Assembly (NCBI GenBank): GCA_905381055.1
Contig: CAJPUR010000002.1
Coordinates: 33,505-97,504, forward strand
Length of the DNA: 64,000 bases
From: an uncultured Flavobacteriaceae bacterium
Lineage (GTDB): Bacteria > Bacteroidota > Bacteroidia > Flavobacteriales > Flavobacteriaceae
Direction: 5' to 3'
Position numbers and translations under genes: made by a program
Shown: piece by piece, positions 39,233-48,190 of the stretch
Layout: every line of letters begins with the position of its first letter
Position numbering within the stretch: position 1 is the first letter of the stretch
Notes under the pieces: generated by a model
The model's database searches: none
What the model was told of the DNA's origin: nothing
What the model saw: only the letters and a program-made list of their open reading frames with translations

Positions 39233-40333
39233 ATGGAAACTTACGGCCCATATCTTGAAATAAATCTAATTAATCTCGAAAAAAATTTTAATACAATAAA
39301 ATCAAAATTATTGTCTTCAACTAGAATAATCCCTGTAATTAAATCTAATGGATATGGGTCTGATGGAATTATAATTGCAAGAAAACTAGTTGCTTTGGGG
39401 GTTAATCGTTTTGCAGTAGCATATACTAGAGAAGCCATTGAATTAAAAAATGCAGGAATTCAAACACCAATAATGATTTTTTATCCAAATATTAAAAATC
39501 TTGAATTAATAGTAAGACATAAATTTGAGCCTGCTATATATTCAAAATCTCTTCTGGAAAAAATTGAGGAAATTCTTGAAAAATTTAAAATTCAGAATTA
39601 TCCAATACATATCAAATTTAACACTGGACTAAATAGACTAGGATTTAATTTTTCCGACTGTTATTTAATATCCAGAAAATCATATTCAAGTTTTTTTAAT
39701 ATAATTAGCATTTATTCTCACCTTGGAGCATCAGAAAATAAAAGGCCTTGTAAATTTACTGATAATCAAGTCAATCTTTTTGAAAAAATAAAACTAATCC
39801 TAACAAAAGATATCAAACCAGAGATTGGGTTTCATTTATTAAATACATCAGGAATATTTAATTATCCTGAATTTCAATATGATGCGGTAAGGCCAGGTAT
39901 TGGTCTTTTTGGAAATTCAAATTCTAGAATTTGGGATTTAGAACTTAAGCAAGTTTTATCACTTAAAGCTCCAATAATTCAAATTCATTTTATCAACAAA
40001 GGGGAAAGTGTAGGATATAATATTGGTTGGATTTCAAATCAAAAATCAAAAATTGGAATTATACCAATTGGTCATTATGATGGTATTGGAAGAATTTATG
40101 GCAAAAAAAATATACCAGTAATAATAAATAAACAAAAATCTTATATTATTGGAAATATATGTATGGACATGATGATGATAGATTTAACCGGAATTAGAAG
40201 TTATGAAGGTGATATTGTTACAATTTTTGGAGATCAAATTCCACCTAATGAGGTTGCTGAAAATGTGGGTACAATTTCCTATGAATTAATTTCGGGTATA
40301 TCTCAAAGAATCAATAGAAAAATAGTAGAATAA
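39233..40333 (+). CDS. alr: Alanine racemase
   Basis: PLP enzyme making D-alanine for peptidoglycan. The PLP lysine is K37 in PVIKSNGYGSDG (KxNxYG pattern kept). The barrel shows IHIKFNTGLNRLGF (about 123-136) and YDAVRPGIGLFG (about 214-225); the catalytic Tyr lies in GESVGYNIGW (about 257-266) and NICMDMMMIDL follows. Length 366 is normal. In flavobacteria I recall it near thymidine kinase and mscL; neither is here. Confidence 0.95.
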   Translation: METYGPYLEINLINLEKNFNTIKSKLLSSTRIIPVIKSNGYGSDGIIIARKLVALGVNRFAVAYTREAIELKNAGIQTPIMIFYPNIKNLELIVRHKFEPAIYSKSLLEKIEEILEKFKIQNYPIHIKFNTGLNRLGFNFSDCYLISRKSYSSFFNIISIYSHLGASENKRPCKFTDNQVNLFEKIKLILTKDIKPEIGFHLLNTSGIFNYPEFQYDAVRPGIGLFGNSNSRIWDLELKQVLSLKAPIIQIHFINKGESVGYNIGWISNQKSKIGIIPIGHYDGIGRIYGKKNIPVIINKQKSYIIGNICMDMMMIDLTGIRSYEGDIVTIFGDQIPPNEVAENVGTISYELISGISQRINRKIVE

Positions 40334-40356
40334 TTTAATTTTGTTTTATTTGTAAA

Positions 40357-40384
40357 TTAAGTACTTAAAACAATTGAAATTGTT
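40357..40384. promoter_or_regulatory. Two adjacent palindromes at the asd promoter
   Basis: TTAAGTACTTAA (40357-40368) is a perfect 12-base palindrome. It is followed without gap by AACAATT-GA-AATTGTT (40369-40384), a perfect 7+7 inverted repeat. The second one overlaps the -33 TTG of asd (40383-40385), the position of a repressor or activator site. The loop of 2 rules out a normal hairpin. Confidence 0.45.
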
Positions 40385-40415
40385 GTTAATTTAACTTTTT
40401 TTATAATTAAGTTTG
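40383..40415 (+). promoter_or_regulatory. Promoter of asd
   Basis: TTG at 40383-40385 and TAAGTTTG at 40408-40415 are 22 bases apart, in the Bacteroidota range. The -7 box ends 8 bases before the ATG, so the leader should be only a few bases. Confidence 0.6.
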
Positions 40416-40423
40416 TCAAAAAA

Positions 40424-41413
40424 ATGAAAATAGCTTTAGTAGGAGCAACTGGAATGGTTGGTCAAATAATGTTAAAGGTTTTAGAAGAAAGGGATTTCCC
40501 TATTTCAAAATTAATACCAGTCGCATCTGAGCGCTCATTTGGGAAAACTGTCAATTTTAAAGGGGTAGAATATAATATTGTAAGTATTGAATCTGCAATA
40601 AATGAAAAAGCTGACATTGCTCTTTTTTCAGCTGGAGGTGAAATCTCACTTAAGTGGGCCCCAAAATTTGCTGATCAAGATACAATTGTAATTGATAATT
40701 CATCAGCATGGAGAATGGATCCAAATAAAAAACTTATAATCCCAGAAATAAACTCATCTGAATTAACAGAAAATGATAGAATTATTTCTAATCCTAACTG
40801 CTCCACAATTCAATTATTAATGGTTTTATCTCCTTTACATTTGAAATATGGTATTAATAGAATAATTATATCTACTTACCAATCAATTACTGGAACTGGT
40901 ATGTTAGCCGTTAAACAACTTGAAAATGAATATCATAATAAGGAAGGTTCAATGGCTTATAATTATCAAATTCATAAAAACGCAATTCCTCATTGTGATG
41001 TTTTTCAAGAAAATGGATATACTAAAGAAGAAATGAAATTAGTTAATGAAACTCATAAAATTCTCTCTGATTATAAGATAGGAGTTACTGCAACGGCGGT
41101 TAGAATTCCGGTAGTTGGAGGTCACAGTGAATCCGTCAATATTGAATTAAAAAAAAGTGCTCCTATTTCAGAAATCAAAAATTTACTAGATTCAACCCCT
41201 GGTGTAATTCTAGAAGATGATCCTAAAACTAATAAATATCCAATGCCCATATTTGCTGAAGGCAAAAATGAAGTTTTTGTTGGAAGAATTAGAAAAGATT
41301 TTTCAAATCCAAATTCTATTAATTTGTGGATAGTATCAGATAATTTGCGAAAAGGTGCTGCTACAAATACAATCCAAATTGCTGAATATATAGTTAATCA
41401 AAAATGGAAATAG
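40424..41413 (+). CDS. asd: Aspartate-semialdehyde dehydrogenase
   Basis: Reduces aspartyl phosphate to the semialdehyde for lysine, diaminopimelate, threonine and methionine. NADP-binding VGATGMVGQ is at residues 6-14, the catalytic Cys is C126 in SNPNCSTIQ, and the substrate-binding stretch VRIPVVGGHSESVNIEL lies near 226-242. Length 329 is normal. It has its own promoter with two palindromes upstream. Confidence 0.96.
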   Translation: MKIALVGATGMVGQIMLKVLEERDFPISKLIPVASERSFGKTVNFKGVEYNIVSIESAINEKADIALFSAGGEISLKWAPKFADQDTIVIDNSSAWRMDPNKKLIIPEINSSELTENDRIISNPNCSTIQLLMVLSPLHLKYGINRIIISTYQSITGTGMLAVKQLENEYHNKEGSMAYNYQIHKNAIPHCDVFQENGYTKEEMKLVNETHKILSDYKIGVTATAVRIPVVGGHSESVNIELKKSAPISEIKNLLDSTPGVILEDDPKTNKYPMPIFAEGKNEVFVGRIRKDFSNPNSINLWIVSDNLRKGAATNTIQIAEYIVNQKWK

Positions 41414-41421
41414 TTTCAAAT

Positions 41422-42759
41422 TTATAATTGAAATTCATCCATAAATTTAGTTGTATAATTACCAGATATATAGTTTGGATCATCCATCAGCTTTCTGTGA
41501 AAAGGTATCGTCGTTGAAATTCCTTCAATAACAAACTCGTCTAAAGCTCTTTTCATTTTATTTATAGCCTCTTCTCTGGTTTGAGCAGTAGTAATTAGTT
41601 TTGCTATCATTGAATCATAATAAGGGGAAATTGTATATCCTGAATATACATGTGTATCAATCCTGATTCCATGGCCTCCTGGCATATTAATATTTGAAAT
41701 CTTTCCGGGAGATGGGCTAAAATCATTAAATGGATCCTCAGCATTAATTCTGCATTCTATTGAAAACAATTTAGGGAAATAATTTATTCCTGATAATGAT
41801 TCACCACATGCAACCTTAATTTGCTCTCTAATCAAGTCAAAATCCATTACTTGTTCAGTAATAGGATGTTCAACTTGAATTCTTGTATTCATCTCCATAA
41901 AATAAAAATCTCTATTCTTGTCTACTAAAAATTCAACTGTACCAGCACCTTCATATTTAATGAATTCTGCAGCCTTTACTGCTGCTTTCCCCATTTTTTT
42001 TCTTAAAGAATCTGTCATAAAAGGTGATGGAGTTTCTTCAGTCAATTTTTGGTGTCTTCTCTGAATTGAACAGTCTCTTTCAGATAAATGACAAGCATTG
42101 CCAAAACTATCTCCAACAACTTGAATTTCTATATGCCTTGGTTCCTGAATTAATTTTTCGATATACATAGAATCATCACCAAACGAGGCTAAAGATTCTT
42201 TCCTTGCACTTTCCCATGCTTTTTCCAAATCATTTAATGTCCAAACTGATCTCATCCCTTTCCCCCCTCCTCCAGCTGAAGCCTTTAGCATGACTGGGAA
42301 ACCAATTTTCTTAGCAATTCTCATAGCTTCTTTAAAGTTCTCTATTTTCCCTTCAGAACCAGGAATAATTGGGACTCCAGCCATTTTCATAGTGTTTTTT
42401 GCTTCGGCTTTGTCTCCCATTCTATTAATCATTTCTGATGAAGCTCCAATAAATTTAATTTTATGTTCTTCACACATTTTAGAAAATTTTGCATTTTCGG
42501 ATAAAAACCCATATCCTGGATGAATAGCATCAGAATTAGTAATCTCAGCAGCAGCTAAAATATTGGATGTTTTTAAATATGAATCTTTTATTGATGGAGG
42601 ACCAATACAAACAGCTTCATCAGCAAACTTCACATGTAAACTCTCTTCGTCAGCTTTTGAATAAACAGCAACTGACTTAATCCCCATTTCCTTACAAGTT
42701 CTTATTATCCGAAGAGCAATTTCACCTCTATTTGCAACTAATATTTTCTTGAAAAACAT
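41422..42759 (-). CDS. accC: Acetyl-CoA carboxylase, biotin carboxylase subunit
   Basis: Carboxylates the biotin on AccB with ATP and bicarbonate. Motifs: [16 protein letters not shown] (about 7-22), ATP-grasp loop [12 protein letters not shown] (about 159-170), [16 protein letters not shown] (about 209-224), [16 protein letters not shown] (about 287-302). Length 445 is normal. Seven bases after accB. Partner accAD genes are not in the window. Confidence 0.97.
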   Translation of the reverse strand: MFFKKILVANRGEIALRIIRTCKEMGIKSVAVYSKADEESLHVKFADEAVCIGPPSIKDSYLKTSNILAAAEITNSDAIHPGYGFLSENAKFSKMCEEHKIKFIGASSEMINRMGDKAEAKNTMKMAGVPIIPGSEGKIENFKEAMRIAKKIGFPVMLKASAGGGGKGMRSVWTLNDLEKAWESARKESLASFGDDSMYIEKLIQEPRHIEIQVVGDSFGNACHLSERDCSIQRRHQKLTEETPSPFMTDSLRKKMGKAAVKAAEFIKYEGAGTVEFLVDKNRDFYFMEMNTRIQVEHPITEQVMDFDLIREQIKVACGESLSGINYFPKLFSIECRINAEDPFNDFSPSPGKISNINMPGGHGIRIDTHVYSGYTISPYYDSMIAKLITTAQTREEAINKMKRALDEFVIEGISTTIPFHRKLMDDPNYISGNYTTKFMDEFQL

Positions 42760-42766
42760 CGTAATG

Positions 42767-43261
42767 TTAAATTGGTTCTATCAAAAAGAGAGGTTCGTCA
42801 AATTCAACAGGAGTGGAATCTTCAACTAAGACCTTTACAATTCTACCTTCAATATCAGATTCAATTTCATTAAAAAGCTTCATAGCTTCAATTACGCAAA
42901 GAATATCACCCTGCTTTACTTGTGAACCAACTGTAACATATGGATCCTTATCAGGAGAGGGTTTTGTATAAAAAGTTCCAATAATAGGAGATTTAACAGT
43001 AATTAAATTTTCATTATAGTTTTCAATTTCATCAGTCTTTAATGACGATATATCCTCATGAGTAACTTCCTGTGAAGATAAACTTATTTTATTGATATCT
43101 GCAGTTTTTAAATTTGTAACTACAGCTGAAGATTCTTTGTTAGATTTTGATGAAGAACCTGTTTTAATGGATATTTTAGTGCCTCCTATTTCTAATTTTA
43201 CTTCTTCAACCTTATATTTAGAAACAAACTTTATTAGATTTTTTATTTCATTAATATCCAT
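42767..43261 (-). CDS. accB: Biotin carboxyl carrier protein of acetyl-CoA carboxylase
   Basis: Carries biotin between the carboxylase and transferase. The biotin site is K128 in [11 protein letters not shown], inside a C-terminal lipoyl-like domain (about 88-164); the N-terminal part is followed by a Ser/Asp-rich linker and the thumb region [17 protein letters not shown]. Length 164 is normal. Between it and rpmF the gap is 104 bases; fabH, which I recall there in other flavobacteria, is missing. Confidence 0.96.
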   Translation of the reverse strand: MDINEIKNLIKFVSKYKVEEVKLEIGGTKISIKTGSSSKSNKESSAVVTNLKTADINKISLSSQEVTHEDISSLKTDEIENYNENLITVKSPIIGTFYTKPSPDKDPYVTVGSQVKQGDILCVIEAMKLFNEIESDIEGRIVKVLVEDSTPVEFDEPLFLIEPI

Positions 43262-43365
43262 TATTTCTAATTTAGAACTTTATTGTTATCTTTTTTTAAA
43301 AATAATTAACCGCTCAGTAAGTGAAGATAAGAGTTTTAGAAGAAAATAAAAATTAAAATTTAAGT

Positions 43366-43563
43366 TTAAACCTCTGCAGGTTCCTCATTATCAATAACTA
43401 CTTTACCTTTATAATACAATTTGCCATCATACCAATGTGCACGATGATATAAATGAGCTTCATTAGTTGTTTTGTCTATAGCAATTTGAGAGAGTGAAGC
43501 TTTGTAATGTGTTCTTCTTTTATCTCTTCTTGTTTTAGAAATTTTTCTTTTTGGATGTGCCAT
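43366..43563 (-). CDS. rpmF: Ribosomal protein bL32
   Basis: A 65-residue large-subunit protein. The N-terminal [20 protein letters not shown] is unmistakable. The four zinc cysteines of many bL32 proteins are gone ([20 protein letters not shown]), which is the cysteine-free form seen in Flavobacteriaceae. It follows the DUF177 gene by 16 bases; this DUF177-rpmF order is widespread in bacteria. Confidence 0.97.
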   Translation of the reverse strand: MAHPKRKISKTRRDKRRTHYKASLSQIAIDKTTNEAHLYHRAHWYDGKLYYKGKVVIDNEEPAEV

Positions 43564-43579
43564 TTTAATTATATTTTAA

Positions 43580-44098
43580 TTATTTCAATAAGTCTTTTAA
43601 TTTATTCCACCTTGGATCCTTATTTTTAATTCTTGATGTTGGACTCAACTCTTCGAGCTTTTTCAAAATATTTGATTTTAATGTACCATTTTCAATCCCT
43701 GGGTGTAACTTTTTTATAGGTACTGATAAAACAATCATTTCATAAATGTACTGAGCTATATTTACTTTATAACTCCCATGCTCTAAAATAAGTATTTCGT
43801 CATTATCATTATTAAATCTATCATCAAACTTAACAACAATTTCATATTTTTCATCTATTATATAATCGAAAGGTTCATTTGATAAATCACAATTAATATT
43901 TATAGATCCCTTTGAATAAAATTTAAGTTTTAATAGGTTTAATTTTTTATCTAATTGAACAATAGATTTTATCCTACAGTTATTTAATTCTGTGTAATTA
44001 AAAATGTCAAAGAACTGATTGTCAATTTCAAAATCAAAATTATGAATTCCATCCTTTAATCCAATAAACTTTATATCATATTTAGCAAGAGGATCCAT
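43580..44098 (-). CDS. DUF177 (YceD-like) protein
   Basis: A 172-residue protein of the YceD/DUF177 family, linked to 23S rRNA maturation or ribosome assembly in plants and bacteria. The C-terminal half contains the family region (YEIVVKFDDRF, then NIAQYIYEMIVLSVPIKKLHP, key residues Q, Y, E, P), and the gene is directly before rpmF as usual. It lacks the CxxC pair many members have (a single Cys remains in NINCDLSNEPFDY). Confidence 0.85.
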   Translation of the reverse strand: MDPLAKYDIKFIGLKDGIHNFDFEIDNQFFDIFNYTELNNCRIKSIVQLDKKLNLLKLKFYSKGSININCDLSNEPFDYIIDEKYEIVVKFDDRFNNDNDEILILEHGSYKVNIAQYIYEMIVLSVPIKKLHPGIENGTLKSNILKKLEELSPTSRIKNKDPRWNKLKDLLK

Positions 44099-44115
44099 AA
44101 TTATGAAATAGCCAG

Positions 44116-44123
44116 CAAATTTA
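44116..44123 (-). promoter_or_regulatory. -7 box for DUF177-rpmF
   Basis: TAAATTTG on the minus strand matches TAnnTTTG and ends 17 bases before the ATG at 44098. Confidence 0.5.
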
Positions 44124-44177
44124 ATAAAAAAAAGTCTAGAAAAGTTAAATATTAAAGGGACAATAAAAAATAATGTT

Positions 44178-45176
44178 CTAAAGGCTTCTATTAATGAAAA
44201 TATATTTAGCTATATTTAAGGCTTCAACAAAAGATTTTTTGCTAGCTATACCCTTCCCAGCTATTTCATATCCGGTCCCATGGTCAGGTGAAGTCCTGAT
44301 CTTGTTTAATCCAGCGGTGAAATTAACGCCATTACCGAAAGAAAGAGTTTTAAACGGAATTAATCCTTGATCATGATATATTGCGATTACGGCATCATAT
44401 TTTAAAAAAGACTTAGATCCAAAAAAACTGTCAGATGAAAAAGGCCCGTATAAACCTTTTAATTTTTTTTTAATTTTATTCAATATTGGAATTAATATTT
44501 CATCATCTTCAACTCCAATAACTCCATTATCCCCCACGTGAGGATTAATTGACAAAACTGCTATTTTAGGATTGAAAATTTTAAAATCCTTTTTTAGTGA
44601 ATTGTACAACAACCTTATTTTTTTATTTATCAAATCTTCCGAAAGTGAAGAAACAACTTTATTTAAAGGTAAATGATCTGTTATTAAACCTATTTTTAAT
44701 TTATCACTTATCATAAGCATAATACTTTCCCCTTTTAATTTACTTTCAAAATATTGTGTGTGCCCTTTAAAATTAAATTTATTTGATTGAATATTATTCT
44801 TATTTATTGGAGCTGTTACCAGTAATGAAATAAATCCTTTTTTTAGAGCATAAGTTGATGCTTCGAGGGAAGCTAAAGAAACTTTACCAGCATCTTTTTG
44901 ACTTTTACCAAATTTTACATTAAACTTTTTATCATAGACATCAATTAAATTCAATGAGTTTTCTAAAGCTTCTTTTGTTTCTTTAATTGAGTTAATTTGT
45001 ATTTTGAAATTAAAATGATCTCTTTGAAAACGAATAAGGTCATAATTACCAAACACGATTGGAACAAAAAAAGCAAACATTTTTTTATCTCCAAAAGTCT
45101 TTAATATGACTTCAATTCCAACTCCATTAGGATCTCCAATTGAAATTCCAACTTTAATTTTTTTAAATGATCCCAT
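44178..45176 (-). CDS. pdxA: 4-hydroxythreonine-4-phosphate dehydrogenase
   Basis: Step in the DXP-dependent route to pyridoxal phosphate, the cofactor of alanine racemase. Motifs: GISIGDPNGVGIEVILKTF (about 10-28), TAPINKNNIQ (about 121-130), GHTQYFE (about 138-144), ISPHVG-like INPHVGDNGVIGVEDDEI (about 210-227) and YHDQGLIPFKTLSFGNGVNF (about 269-288). Length 332 is normal. Divergent from ribE with interlocking promoters. Confidence 0.96.
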   Translation of the reverse strand: MGSFKKIKVGISIGDPNGVGIEVILKTFGDKKMFAFFVPIVFGNYDLIRFQRDHFNFKIQINSIKETKEALENSLNLIDVYDKKFNVKFGKSQKDAGKVSLASLEASTYALKKGFISLLVTAPINKNNIQSNKFNFKGHTQYFESKLKGESIMLMISDKLKIGLITDHLPLNKVVSSLSEDLINKKIRLLYNSLKKDFKIFNPKIAVLSINPHVGDNGVIGVEDDEILIPILNKIKKKLKGLYGPFSSDSFFGSKSFLKYDAVIAIYHDQGLIPFKTLSFGNGVNFTAGLNKIRTSPDHGTGYEIAGKGIASKKSFVEALNIAKYIFINRSL

Positions 45177-45194
45177 AAATACTTGATTTATTAT

Positions 45195-45216
45195 TACTTT
45201 TGAAAAATCAAATTTA
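45195..45216. promoter_or_regulatory. Back-to-back -7 boxes of ribE (+) and pdxA (-)
   Basis: The 56-base gap holds TACTTTTG on the plus strand (45195-45202) and TAAATTTG on the minus strand (45209-45216). Both fit TAnnTTTG. Their centres are 14 bases apart, so the two polymerase footprints must overlap and the promoters should compete. Confidence 0.55.
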
Positions 45217-45232
45217 ATGAATATTTCAAGTA

Positions 45233-45829
45233 ATGTTTACAGGTATTATTGAGTCTTTTGGAAAAATTGAACAAATAAGTAAAACAAATCAAAATATAAA
45301 ATTTGATATTAAAAGTGATTTGACAAAAGAATTAAAGATTGATCAAAGTATTTCTCATAATGGTGTATGCCTTACGGTAATTTCTACAAACAAAGACATT
45401 TACTCAGTTCAAGCAATTAATGAAACTCTCAAAAAAACTAACTTAGGATTATTAAAAACTGGAGATATTATTAATCTTGAAAGAGGACTAAGAATTGGAG
45501 ATAGACTTGATGGGCACATTGTGCAAGGACATGTAGATGAAACAGGAATTTGCACCAGTGTTATAGAAGATGGAGGAAGTTGGATATTTTCTTTTGAATA
45601 TTCGGAAAACCGAAAAAATATAACCATTGAAAAAGGCTCAATTACAATTAACGGAGTAAGTTTAACAGTTGTGGATTCAGATAAAAGAAGCTTTTCAGTA
45701 GCAATAATCCCCTACACATATAAAAACACAAATTTCCATATGATTTCAAAAGGCTCAGTTGTTAATCTTGAATTTGACATGATTGGTAAATATATAAGTA
45801 AACTTCACTCTTCTAATTATAATAAATAA
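45233..45829 (+). CDS. ribE: Riboflavin synthase, alpha subunit
   Basis: Makes riboflavin from two lumazine molecules. Two homologous lumazine-binding halves are visible: MFTGIIESFGKIEQI and HNGVCLTVI in the first; GLRIGDRLDGHIVQGHVDETG bridging (key G, D, H, Q, H), and INGVSLTVVDSD in the second. Length 198 is normal. The gap upstream is far too short for an FMN riboswitch. Confidence 0.96.
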   Translation: MFTGIIESFGKIEQISKTNQNIKFDIKSDLTKELKIDQSISHNGVCLTVISTNKDIYSVQAINETLKKTNLGLLKTGDIINLERGLRIGDRLDGHIVQGHVDETGICTSVIEDGGSWIFSFEYSENRKNITIEKGSITINGVSLTVVDSDKRSFSVAIIPYTYKNTNFHMISKGSVVNLEFDMIGKYISKLHSSNYNK

Positions 45830-45860
45830 TTAAAAACTATATTTAATAAAAATTCAGACA

Positions 45861-47126
45861 ATGGGCGTTCTTGAATTATCTACTATTTTATTATGTTTAG
45901 CGTCAGTTTTTTCATTAATAAACCTTCGCTTATTAAAATTACCTACCACAATTGGTCTAATGATTTTAGCTCTTTTGTTGTCTTTAATTGTACTAATTAT
46001 TGGGATTATTTTTCCTGCTGTTTTTCAAACGGTAACTGCGATTACTAAAGAATTCGATTTTAGTGATTTACTTTTTAATGTTATGTTGCCATTTCTCCTA
46101 TTCGCAGGAGCAATAAGTGTAAACGTTCATGAGTTACTAAAAGATAAAGTAACAATTTTGCTTTTAGCAAGTTTTGGAGTTCTTTTTTCCACCTTTAGTG
46201 TTGGATCAGGTATGTATTGGCTAATTCAACAACCCTTTCTTGGACTTAATGATTTAGGCCTTTCATATATTGATTGTCTTTTATTTGGTTCTTTAATTGC
46301 TCCAACTGATCCGATTGCAGTTTTAGCAATGATTAAAAAAATGAATTTATCCTCTATTACCGAGACAAGAATAGCTGGAGAATCATTGTTTAATGATGGA
46401 ATAGGAGTTGTCGTATTTTTAACTCTTCTAGGGGTTAAAGAAAATGGATTAGAAAATATAACGGCAATAGAGATTAGCACCTTATTCATAACTGAAGTTT
46501 TTGGGGGCATAGGGTTAGGAGCAATTATGGGGTTTTTTGGATTGAGATTGCTAAAATATATCGAAAATGAACATATGGAATTGGAAGTTTTAATCACGAT
46601 TTCTTTGGTTTTATTATTACCCATTATTTCTCATTATTTTCATTTTTCCGCAGTTCTTGGTATTGTAATGATGGGTTTATTTCTAAATCAGAATATAGAT
46701 GCAGATAAAGAAACTAAAGGGGTTCAAAAAGCAATGAGTGATTATGTTTACAAATTTTGGCATTTACTTGACGAAACTTTAAATGCTATACTATTTATTT
46801 TAATTGGCTTAGAAATTATAACAATTTTTGAATCTTTTCAAATTCCATTTTTATTTATTTCCCTTATTATTATTGTTCTGGTTGTTGGTTCTAGATGGAT
46901 TGGGGTTTCTATTCCAATAGCATTTTTATCTTTATTTAAGAATTTTGAAAAAAAAACCGCATTGATTATAACCTGGGGAGGGTTGAGAGGCGGATTAAGT
47001 GTTGCCTTAGCATTAAATTTACCTGACGATATAGGAGAAGGCAAAGCCTTAATACTTTTTCTAACCTATGTAATTGTTCTATTTACAATTTTGGTTCAAG
47101 GGCTTACTTTAAAGAAAATTGTTTAA
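45861..47126 (+). CDS. CPA1-family Na+/H+ antiporter
   Basis: A 421-residue membrane protein with about 12 helices. The ion-binding motif of CPA1 is clear: LIAPTDPIAVLAMIKK (about 148-163) and AGESLFNDGIGVVVF (about 173-187), followed later by TWGGLRGGLSVALALNLP (about 373-390). It exports Na+ in exchange for H+, useful in seawater with the sodium symporter above. A near -7 match (TATATTTA) lies upstream. Confidence 0.93.
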   Translation: MGVLELSTILLCLASVFSLINLRLLKLPTTIGLMILALLLSLIVLIIGIIFPAVFQTVTAITKEFDFSDLLFNVMLPFLLFAGAISVNVHELLKDKVTILLLASFGVLFSTFSVGSGMYWLIQQPFLGLNDLGLSYIDCLLFGSLIAPTDPIAVLAMIKKMNLSSITETRIAGESLFNDGIGVVVFLTLLGVKENGLENITAIEISTLFITEVFGGIGLGAIMGFFGLRLLKYIENEHMELEVLITISLVLLLPIISHYFHFSAVLGIVMMGLFLNQNIDADKETKGVQKAMSDYVYKFWHLLDETLNAILFILIGLEIITIFESFQIPFLFISLIIIVLVVGSRWIGVSIPIAFLSLFKNFEKKTALIITWGGLRGGLSVALALNLPDDIGEGKALILFLTYVIVLFTILVQGLTLKKIV

Positions 47127-47139
47127 TCAAATAAACCTT

Positions 47140-47319
47140 TTATTTATTTTTATCAATCTTTTTTGAAGGCAAAAATAATTCAAGAATAATTCCCAAAAAA
47201 CCAAACAAAAAACCTAATAAGAATCCCTCATAATGTTTTCTCCCTTTTTTTTCAGCTAAATATGCCCCTAAAGCTCCAAAAACAATAGCTATTGCAAAAA
47301 CAATTGTAAGGGATTGCAT
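47140..47319 (-). CDS. Small two-segment membrane protein (59 residues)
   Basis: ATG at 47317-47319 to TAA at 47140-47142. Two hydrophobic stretches flank a basic turn: MQSLTIVFAIAIVFGALGAY, then EKKGRKHYEG, then FLLGFLFGFLGIILELFLP and a Lys-rich tail. The pattern of helix, GRxxxxGFLLGxxxGxxG, then LP and charged tail recurs in small bacterial membrane proteins of unknown role. It sits 23 bases upstream of no minus gene but lies 23 bases downstream of the PhyH-like gene, so it may be its operon partner. Confidence 0.65.
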   Translation of the reverse strand: MQSLTIVFAIAIVFGALGAYLAEKKGRKHYEGFLLGFLFGFLGIILELFLPSKKIDKNK

Positions 47320-47342
47320 TATAATTTTAATTTTTGAATAAA

Positions 47343-48158
47343 TTATCTTTCATATAAAACTGGATTCAAAGGGGAATTAATAATTTGCCCAATTTTTGCA
47401 TTAGGACACCATGTATCCCAATCATTTTGTTGACCATCATTTTCAGGCTTTTTTAATTTCATTTTACTATCCATATATATAATAGTCATTACTTTTCTGA
47501 CTTGATTTGATTTATTTGCACCTGCCCTATGGAATACCCAGCCTGAATGAAAACTTACCTCGCCAATATCGAATGGTTCAATTACGTGGTTAAAATCTGT
47601 TACTCTTAACCTTTCATGGATTACTTTTTCACTTTCATCACTGATTGATAATTCACGCCCTTCATTAATCTTATGACTCCCTGCACTAAACTCAAGGGGA
47701 CCCATACTTTTTGGTGTCTGTTGAAGTGGGATCCATGCAGTAATGGTTTTATCAGTTTCTAAGGGCCAGTAATATTGATCTGCATGCCATGGTGTAATTC
47801 CTCCTCCTTTTTCTTTAAATAGTGCTTGGTCATGATAAAGCCTTACTCCAGAAACATCCATTAAATCAGATGCAATTTTAGATAATCTTTTACTGAATAT
47901 TAGCGGTTTAACTTCTTCACTTTCTTTCCACAAGTTAAATAGTTGAAGAAATGCTTTACCGTATGTATCCCTTTTTTCGATTGGAACTTTAATCTTATTT
48001 AATGACTGTACAACACCTGAAATAACTTTATTGTAATGAAGAATTATTTCTTTATTAAAAACATTTTTAAGTTTTATGTATTTGTTCTTTTTAAAAAACT
48101 TGATGTTTTCATCTGTTAGGTAATATGGGCTATCTATATTTTTGTTATTTATTATCAT
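47343..48158 (-). CDS. Phytanoyl-CoA dioxygenase (PhyH) family oxygenase
   Basis: An Fe(II)/2-oxoglutarate-dependent oxygenase of 271 residues. The metal triad is H125-x-D127 in TPWHADQYYW and H210 in GWVFHRAGANKS, with R221 as candidate 2-oxoglutarate contact. PhyH members hydroxylate small molecules such as phytanoyl-CoA or ectoine; the substrate here is unknown. No ectoine genes are nearby. It ends 23 bases before the small membrane protein. Confidence 0.88.
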   Translation of the reverse strand: MIINNKNIDSPYYLTDENIKFFKKNKYIKLKNVFNKEIILHYNKVISGVVQSLNKIKVPIEKRDTYGKAFLQLFNLWKESEEVKPLIFSKRLSKIASDLMDVSGVRLYHDQALFKEKGGGITPWHADQYYWPLETDKTITAWIPLQQTPKSMGPLEFSAGSHKINEGRELSISDESEKVIHERLRVTDFNHVIEPFDIGEVSFHSGWVFHRAGANKSNQVRKVMTIIYMDSKMKLKKPENDGQQNDWDTWCPNAKIGQIINSPLNPVLYER

Positions 48159-48190
48159 AAATTATTAAAATAAATATAAATAAATTTTGA

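Noticed and set aside
45177..45232. FMN riboswitch before ribE
   Set aside because: The gap is only 56 bases and holds two promoters; an FMN aptamer needs over 100 bases.
46226..46624. 132-codon open frame antisense to the antiporter
   Set aside because: It lies fully inside a clear membrane-protein gene and shows no family features; such mirror frames are expected opposite AT-rich hydrophobic genes.
47220..47260. Apparent frameshift in the small membrane protein
   Set aside because: A first reading lost one base in the T run at 47243-47252. With all eight T counted the frame is intact.
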